NCBI GenBank assembly: GCA_910575445.1
Contig: CAJTFW010000001.1
Span: 558,001-622,000 of the forward strand
DNA: 64,000 nucleotides
Reading direction: 5' to 3'
Source: Lachnospiraceae bacterium
Lineage (GTDB): Bacteria > Bacillota > Clostridia > Lachnospirales > Lachnospiraceae
Part shown: positions 59,197-64,000 of the stretch, piece by piece
How the letters are laid out: each line of letters opens with the position of its first letter
How positions within the stretch are numbered: position 1 is the first letter of the stretch
Position numbers and translations under genes: made by a program
The notes under the pieces: model-generated
Databases searched by the model: none
What the model was told of the DNA's origin: nothing
The model's input: only the letters and a program-made list of their open reading frames with translations

Positions 59197-60729
59197 ATGT
59201 TTAGTAGTATATTATCAGCAACTGTGCTTGGGATGGATGCATATCTGGTGCGTGTGGAGGTGGATATCTGTGATGGTCTTCCGCAATTTTCCATGGTGGG
59301 AGATTTGGCGCCGGAGGTAAGGGAGGCGGCGGACAGGGTGCGTACGGCTCTTAGAAACACAGGGATTTCCTTTCCGCCTAAAAAAGTGACTATCAATCTG
59401 TCACCCGCTCATATACGCAAAGAGGGTACCCGGTTTGACCTTCCAATCGCAGCGGGGCTTTTAGTGGCTCTGGGCGTCGTTCCAAGGGATTATGCAGAAA
59501 ATATCATGATGGTAGGTGAGATTGGCTTAAATGGGGCGGTACGCCCGGTAAGCGGGGTTTTACAGACGGTGATGCTGGCAAGGCAGATGAAAAGTAAGTT
59601 TTGCATAATTCCTAGAGATAACAGAGGGGAGGGTGCTTCCCTTCCTGGCATCTTGGTTGTTGGCATTGAAAGTCTAAAAGAACTTTTAGAGTGCCTGTTA
59701 TCTCCATCTTATATAGAAGCACATACAGAAGCACTTCATCTCTGGGAGCCAGAATGTGCTTCTTATTCCGTGGACTTTTGTGAGGTCAACGGGCAGCATG
59801 GAGCACGCAGAGCAGCGGAGATTGCAGCGGCTGGTATGCATAATTTTTTGATGATTGGAAGCCCTGGTTCTGGGAAGACGATGATTGCACAAAGGATGCC
59901 AACGATTCTGCCAGCCCTTACCATGGAAGAAAGTCTGGAGATTTCTAAGGTCTATAGTGCCTGTGGTCTTTTGGTTGGCAAAGAGGGATTAGCGAAAGTG
60001 CGGCCGTTTCGGGCACCTCACCATACCATCTCCGCCAATGCACTGGCAGGAGGCGGCAAAAAGATTTTGCCAGGAGAGATTAGTTTAGCTACCAGAGGCG
60101 TATTATTTCTTGATGAGCTTCCAGAATTTTCCAGAAATGTCTTAGAGGTTCTTCGTCAGCCGATGGAAGAAGGATGGGTGACGATTAGCCGGGTCAATGG
60201 TAAATATAGTTTTCCGGCACATTTTCAGATGATAGCTGCAATGAATCCCTGTCGCTGTGGATTCTACCCGGACCGTCAAAGATGTAGCTGCCTTCCAGGA
60301 GAAGTCCGCCGCTATATCCACAAGATTTCCTGGCCACTTTTGGACCGGATGGACCTCTGTACAGAGGTCTCCCGGGTAGAGTATACAGACCTTTTAAAAA
60401 AGACAGAAAATGAAAGCTCAGCCCGGATACGAGAGCGGGTAGAAGCAGCGCACAGGATTCAAAAAGAGCGCTACGTAGGATGTGACTGGCAGTTTAATGC
60501 AAGGCTTCCTTCGGCTGCAATTAAGAGATTTTGCCCGCTAAATCCTAAAGAAGAACAACTGATGGAGACCGCCTTTGAGAAGATGCAGTTAAGTGCCAGG
60601 GCCTATCATCGGATTATCCGGGTAGCCCGCACAATTGCCGACCTTGACAAAGAAGAACAGATAAGGGAAAGTCATCTGTTAGAAGCGATAGGATACCGTC
60701 AGGTAGACCAGAAATACTGGGAGGAGTAA
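59197..60729 (+). CDS. comM: ComM/YifB Mg-chelatase-like AAA+ helicase
   Basis: A 510-residue protein: N-terminal Lon-protease-like domain (about 1-170, ATVLGMDAYLVRVEVDI), AAA+ domain with GSPGSGKTMIAQRMP (about 225) and GVLFLDELPEFSRNVLEVLRQPMEEG, then AMNPCRCGFYPD and a C-terminal helical domain. In naturally transformable bacteria ComM drives branch migration of incoming DNA. AGGAAG precedes the ATG. It is followed nine bases later by dprA, an operon seen in many Firmicutes, which anchors this end as chromosome. Confidence 0.95.
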   Translation: MFSSILSATVLGMDAYLVRVEVDICDGLPQFSMVGDLAPEVREAADRVRTALRNTGISFPPKKVTINLSPAHIRKEGTRFDLPIAAGLLVALGVVPRDYAENIMMVGEIGLNGAVRPVSGVLQTVMLARQMKSKFCIIPRDNRGEGASLPGILVVGIESLKELLECLLSPSYIEAHTEALHLWEPECASYSVDFCEVNGQHGARRAAEIAAAGMHNFLMIGSPGSGKTMIAQRMPTILPALTMEESLEISKVYSACGLLVGKEGLAKVRPFRAPHHTISANALAGGGKKILPGEISLATRGVLFLDELPEFSRNVLEVLRQPMEEGWVTISRVNGKYSFPAHFQMIAAMNPCRCGFYPDRQRCSCLPGEVRRYIHKISWPLLDRMDLCTEVSRVEYTDLLKKTENESSARIRERVEAAHRIQKERYVGCDWQFNARLPSAAIKRFCPLNPKEEQLMETAFEKMQLSARAYHRIIRVARTIADLDKEEQIRESHLLEAIGYRQVDQKYWEE

Positions 60730-60737
60730 CAGCGGGC

Positions 60738-61703
60738 ATGGAAGAACTATATAATAGAAGAAACACGACTAGCAAGCAAAGCGATGGCATACAATATATT
60801 CAGCAAAATCATGCCGCATACCCACAGAAGCTTCTGTGCTACAAAGGCATGCCAAAAGGACTCTATGTACTGGGAAAGCTGCCTGACAAGACACGTAAAA
60901 GTGTGGCGATTGTAGGGGCTAGAAGGTCTAGCGCTTATGGAAATCAGATTGCAAAAAGCTTTGCTAAAGAGCTTGCAGGCGCTGGCGTACAGATAATAAG
61001 CGGTATGGCCTGGGGAATTGATGGCAAGGCGCATGAAGGAGCACTAGAAGGAGGAGGAGACACTTATGCGGTCTTAGGCTGCGGGGTGGATATCTGTTAT
61101 CCTTCCGGGCACAGAAAGATTTATGAAGCGATGATACAAAGAGGTGGGATTCTCTCAGAACAGCCACCTGGTATGCCGCCGATAGCTGGACATTTTCCGG
61201 CGCGGAACCGGATTATCAGTGGGCTTTCAGACCTGGTCTTAGTGGTGGAAGCAAAAGAAAGAAGCGGTTCTTTGATTACCGCAGACCTGGCATTAGAGCA
61301 GGGAAAAGATGTATTTGCAGTGCCTGGGAGGATTGGCGATGAGATGAGTAAAGGGTGTCTCAATCTGATAAAACAGGGCGCTGGACTTGCCGACAGTCCC
61401 CTTGTTTTACTAGAAGCACTGGGAATTAAGAGAAACGTTTCAGAAAAATCCGTGAAAATTGTACTTGAAAAGAATGAGGATATCGTGTATAGTTGGATAC
61501 GTTTACAGCCCGTATCTTTGGAGGAGTTGGTAAAAAAGACTGGTTTTGGCTCTCGGGAGGTACTTTTTGCTCTGGTTGGGTTGGAGCTTAAGGGCTGTAT
61601 CAGAGAAATGCAGAAAAATCAATATGTAAGAACAGATTTGAGGATTACTAATGGCGAAATATCTGGTTATCGTGGAGTCACCAGCAAAGGTGAAAACAAT
61701 TAA
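60738..61703 (+). CDS. dprA: DNA-processing protein DprA
   Basis: A 321-residue DprA/Smf protein with a Rossmann-like fold: SVAIVGARRSSAYGNQIAKSFAKEL, ISGMAWGIDGKAHEGAL, YAVLGCGVDICYPSGH and FPARNRIISGLSDLVLVVEA. The C-terminal winged-helix-like domain (about 250-310) is present. It loads RecA onto imported single strands. GGAGGAG lies before the ATG. Its 3' end overlaps topA by 53 bases. Confidence 0.95.
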   Translation: MEELYNRRNTTSKQSDGIQYIQQNHAAYPQKLLCYKGMPKGLYVLGKLPDKTRKSVAIVGARRSSAYGNQIAKSFAKELAGAGVQIISGMAWGIDGKAHEGALEGGGDTYAVLGCGVDICYPSGHRKIYEAMIQRGGILSEQPPGMPPIAGHFPARNRIISGLSDLVLVVEAKERSGSLITADLALEQGKDVFAVPGRIGDEMSKGCLNLIKQGAGLADSPLVLLEALGIKRNVSEKSVKIVLEKNEDIVYSWIRLQPVSLEELVKKTGFGSREVLFALVGLELKGCIREMQKNQYVRTDLRITNGEISGYRGVTSKGENN

Positions 61704-63633
61704 GAAATTTTTGGGTGCCAACTATGAAGTGATGGCATCAAATGGGCATGTAAGAGATCTCCCCAAAAGCCAGCTTGGTATTGATGTGGAGCATGACTAT
61801 GAACCCAAATATATTACCATCCGTGGAAAAGGGGATATTCTTGCAAAACTTCGCAAGGAAGCGAAAAAAGCAGATAAGGTCTATCTGGCAACTGACCCGG
61901 ACCGGGAGGGAGAGGCAATCTCCTGGCACCTGGCAGCGGCACTTAAGTTAGATGGCAAGAAGATGTACCGAATTACTTTTAATGAGATTACAAAGGCAGC
62001 CGTAAAAGAGTCGATTAAAAATGCCCGCATGATCAATCAGAATCTTGTAGATGCCCAACAGGCGCGAAGAATGTTAGACCGTATGGTGGGGTATCGCATC
62101 AGCCCAATACTCTGGGCAAAAGTAAAGAGAGGCTTAAGCGCGGGTCGTGTGCAATCGGTAGCGCTTCGTCTGATTGCGGACAGAGACGAAGAAATCAATG
62201 CATTTGTGCCAGAGGAATACTGGAGTTTAGATGCAGTGTTCCAGGTCAAAGGAGAGAAAAAGCCTCTGATGGCAAAGTTTTATGGAACAGATAAAGAGAA
62301 GATAGAGATTCACTCCAAGGAGGAGATGGAGAAGATTTTAGAGGCGGTGAAAGACGCTTCTTTTGTGGTTTCAGAAGTAAAACATGGAGAGCGCAGCAAG
62401 AAAGCACCACTTCCTTTTACAACGAGTACGTTGCAGCAGGAGGCTTCTAAAGTGCTGAATTTCTCCACGACTAAGACGATGCGCCTGGCGCAGCAGCTCT
62501 ATGAGGGTGTGGATATTGAAGGACAGGGAACGATTGGTCTGATTACGTATTTGCGTACGGATTCGACAAGAATCTCAGAAGAAGCGCAGCAGATGGCAGC
62601 AGCTTTTATTAAAGAGAGTTATGGGGATACGTATCTTCACCAGGGAAAGGCCAAAAAAGAGTCTGATAAGAAGATTCAGGATGCTCATGAGGCGATTCGG
62701 CCAACGGATATCAAAAGGCTTCCTGCGATGATTAAGGACTCTCTCTCGAGAGACCAGTTCCGTCTCTATCAGCTTATCTGGAAGCGATTTACGGCAAGCT
62801 GTATGGCAGATGCCAAATATCATACAACTTCTGTAAAGATCGATGGAGGTGGGTATCGTTTTCGGGTGTCGGCTTCTTCGGTAGCTTTTGACGGTTTTAT
62901 GAAAGTCTATGTCCAGGATGAAGAAGAGAAAGATAAAAATATAACACTTGTTAAGGCGATAGACAAAAGTTCAGAACTGACTCTTCAGACCTTAGAAGAT
63001 AAACAGCATTTTACACAGCCGCCAGCACATTTTACCGAGGCAGCGCTTGTAAAGACGTTAGAGGAATTAGGGATTGGAAGACCTAGTACCTATGCCCCAA
63101 CTATCAGTACAATTATTGCCCGCCGCTATGTGGCAAAGGAAGGAAAGAATCTGTATCTGACAGAGATTGGAGAGGTCGTAGACCATATGATGAAGCAGGC
63201 ATTTCCAATGATTGTGGAGATGGATTTTACAGCGTATATCGAGGGACTTCTAGATAAAGTGGAAGAAGGAAGTGTGAAATGGAAGACCGTAGTCAGCAAT
63301 TTTTATCCTGACCTTGATACCGCAGTAAACAGGGCACAAGAAGAGTTAGAAAAGGTGCAGATAGTCGATGAAGTCAGCGATGTTATCTGTGAGCAGTGCG
63401 GCAAAAACATGGTTATCAAATATGGTCCACATGGAAAATTTTTGGCATGTCCTGGATTTCCAGACTGTAGAAATACCAAACCATATCTGGAGAAAATCGG
63501 CGTTTCCTGTCCCAAATGCGGAAAAGAAGTGGTGCTTCGGCGTTCAACCAAAGGACGCAAATTTTACAGTTGTGAGGGCTATCCAGACTGTGACTATATT
63601 TCCTGGAAAAAACCGGAGGAAGCGAAGGCATGA
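61651..63633 (+). CDS. topA: DNA topoisomerase I
   Basis: A 660-residue type IA topoisomerase. The N-terminal TOPRIM has the canonical start AKYLVIVESPAKVKTI and DPDREGEAISWHL. The active tyrosine is in TYLRTDSTRIS (about residue 300), and there are two C-terminal zinc ribbons (CEQCGKNMV ... CPGFPDC; CPKCGKEVV ... CEGYPDC). It relaxes negative supercoils. The start lies 53 bases inside dprA, with GAGG at a good distance; the family-typical N-terminus makes this start secure. Confidence 0.97.
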   Translation: MAKYLVIVESPAKVKTIKKFLGANYEVMASNGHVRDLPKSQLGIDVEHDYEPKYITIRGKGDILAKLRKEAKKADKVYLATDPDREGEAISWHLAAALKLDGKKMYRITFNEITKAAVKESIKNARMINQNLVDAQQARRMLDRMVGYRISPILWAKVKRGLSAGRVQSVALRLIADRDEEINAFVPEEYWSLDAVFQVKGEKKPLMAKFYGTDKEKIEIHSKEEMEKILEAVKDASFVVSEVKHGERSKKAPLPFTTSTLQQEASKVLNFSTTKTMRLAQQLYEGVDIEGQGTIGLITYLRTDSTRISEEAQQMAAAFIKESYGDTYLHQGKAKKESDKKIQDAHEAIRPTDIKRLPAMIKDSLSRDQFRLYQLIWKRFTASCMADAKYHTTSVKIDGGGYRFRVSASSVAFDGFMKVYVQDEEEKDKNITLVKAIDKSSELTLQTLEDKQHFTQPPAHFTEAALVKTLEELGIGRPSTYAPTISTIIARRYVAKEGKNLYLTEIGEVVDHMMKQAFPMIVEMDFTAYIEGLLDKVEEGSVKWKTVVSNFYPDLDTAVNRAQEELEKVQIVDEVSDVICEQCGKNMVIKYGPHGKFLACPGFPDCRNTKPYLEKIGVSCPKCGKEVVLRRSTKGRKFYSCEGYPDCDYISWKKPEEAKA

Positions 63634-64000
63634 GTGTACAATTATTAGATAAAACAAGAAAGATTAACAAACTTCTGCACAACAACAATTCCAGTAAGGT
63701 TGTATTTAATGATATTTGCAAGGTGCTCTCAGAGATTCTAATCTCCAATGTGCTTGTGATAAGCCGTAAAGGTAAGATACTGGGCATCAGCCATTATGAG
63801 AGTGTAAAAGAGATTCATGAGCTTTTAGGAGGACAGGTGGGAAGCCATATCGATACTCTTTTAAATGAGCGCTTACTTGGCGTACTCTCCACCAAAGAAA
63901 ATGTCAACTTACAGACCTTTGGCTTTGAGGGAAGCGAAATCCGAAAATATCAGGCGCTGATTACGCCGATTAATATTGCCGGAGAGCGCTTAGGAACGTT
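63630..64000 (+). CDS. codY: CodY global regulator (N-terminal part, runs off the window)
   Basis: The first 123 residues of CodY: SVQLLDKTRKINKLL, then a GAF domain with FNDICKVLSEIL, VLVISRKGKILGISHY and LLNERLLGVLSTKENVNLQTFGFEG. CodY senses branched-chain amino acids and GTP and represses nutrient and genetic-competence genes. The C-terminal winged helix is beyond the window. ATG overlaps the topA stop (ATGA). The topA-codY order is typical of Firmicutes. Confidence 0.95.
   Translation, partial: MSVQLLDKTRKINKLLHNNNSSKVVFNDICKVLSEILISNVLVISRKGKILGISHYESVKEIHELLGGQVGSHIDTLLNERLLGVLSTKENVNLQTFGFEGSEIRKYQALITPINIAGERLGT

Noticed and set aside
1-64000. tRNA or rRNA genes
   Set aside because: None recognised by eye; a dedicated tRNA search would be needed to exclude them.

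Overview
The window looks like a piece of an AT-rich anaerobic Firmicute chromosome, most likely a clostridial gut bacterium of the Lachnospiraceae type. This rests on strong AGGAGG ribosome sites, frequent TTG/GTG starts, an ISLre2-type element, large serine recombinases, a Tad-like conjugation module of the clostridial kind, and a chromosomal comM-dprA-topA-codY block at the right end. The taxon is inferred from gene content only. The block from about 59 kb onward is visibly richer in GC than the first 57 kb, which read as an integrative conjugative element plus neighbouring accessory or defence islands. Neither end of the element is defined here. No relaxase or coupling protein was recognised in the window.

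Layout. 1-14.6 kb: conjugation and pilus operon with a CpaF/TadA-type ATPase, two TadB/TadC-like membrane proteins, DUF4320-like and TadE-like pilins, a large secreted protein, a TraC/VirB4 pair, a membrane-anchored C39-like peptidase, a CpaE-like protein and a replication-initiator-like protein. A full-length group II intron (about 6741-9258) sits inside the secreted-protein gene, and splicing would restore a short in-frame ending. 14.6-16 kb: small regulators, including an easily missed ribbon-helix-helix gene. 16.2-22.6 kb: complete type I restriction-modification operon (small S-like gene, hsdM, hsdS, hsdR) whose promoter lies between two identical 18-bp palindromes. 22.7-28.2 kb: UvrD-like helicase, DarT-like ADP-ribosyltransferase and DraG/ARH-type ADP-ribosylglycohydrolase as a tight operon, then a RhuM gene broken by one base. 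28.3-29.7 kb: decayed ISLre2 transposase. 29.85-34.65 kb: a cassette bounded by 74-bp inverted repeats (72/74 identical), carrying an ATP-grasp ligase and GNAT gene facing a TIR gene and STAND-type ATPase gene. The right repeat includes the last codons of a tyrosine recombinase gene.

35-49.5 kb: small regulators (twin HTH genes, a PhoB-like domain protein, a sigma-like protein), a DinG/XPD-like helicase, an RloA/RloB-like pair inserted between duplicated leader fragments, and three tandem large serine recombinases, probably the integration module. 49.5-57.9 kb: an accessory island with several AAA ATPases, two near-identical AAA/PD-(D/E)XK proteins, an HD hydrolase and a Uma2 nuclease, with relics and short direct repeats showing repeated insertion. 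58-64 kb: a GGDEF response regulator and the comM-dprA-topA-codY (partial) chromosomal block.

The two most interesting candidate systems are the helicase/DarT-like/ARH operon, which looks like a DarTG-type system with a different hydrolase, and the 4.8-kb inverted-repeat cassette with a split TIR plus STAND pair next to a tyrosine recombinase. A third notable signal is the leader of the first serine recombinase, where one strand can pair with two alternatives and one pairing buries the ribosome site. All functional claims are from motif reading by eye. No searches were run.
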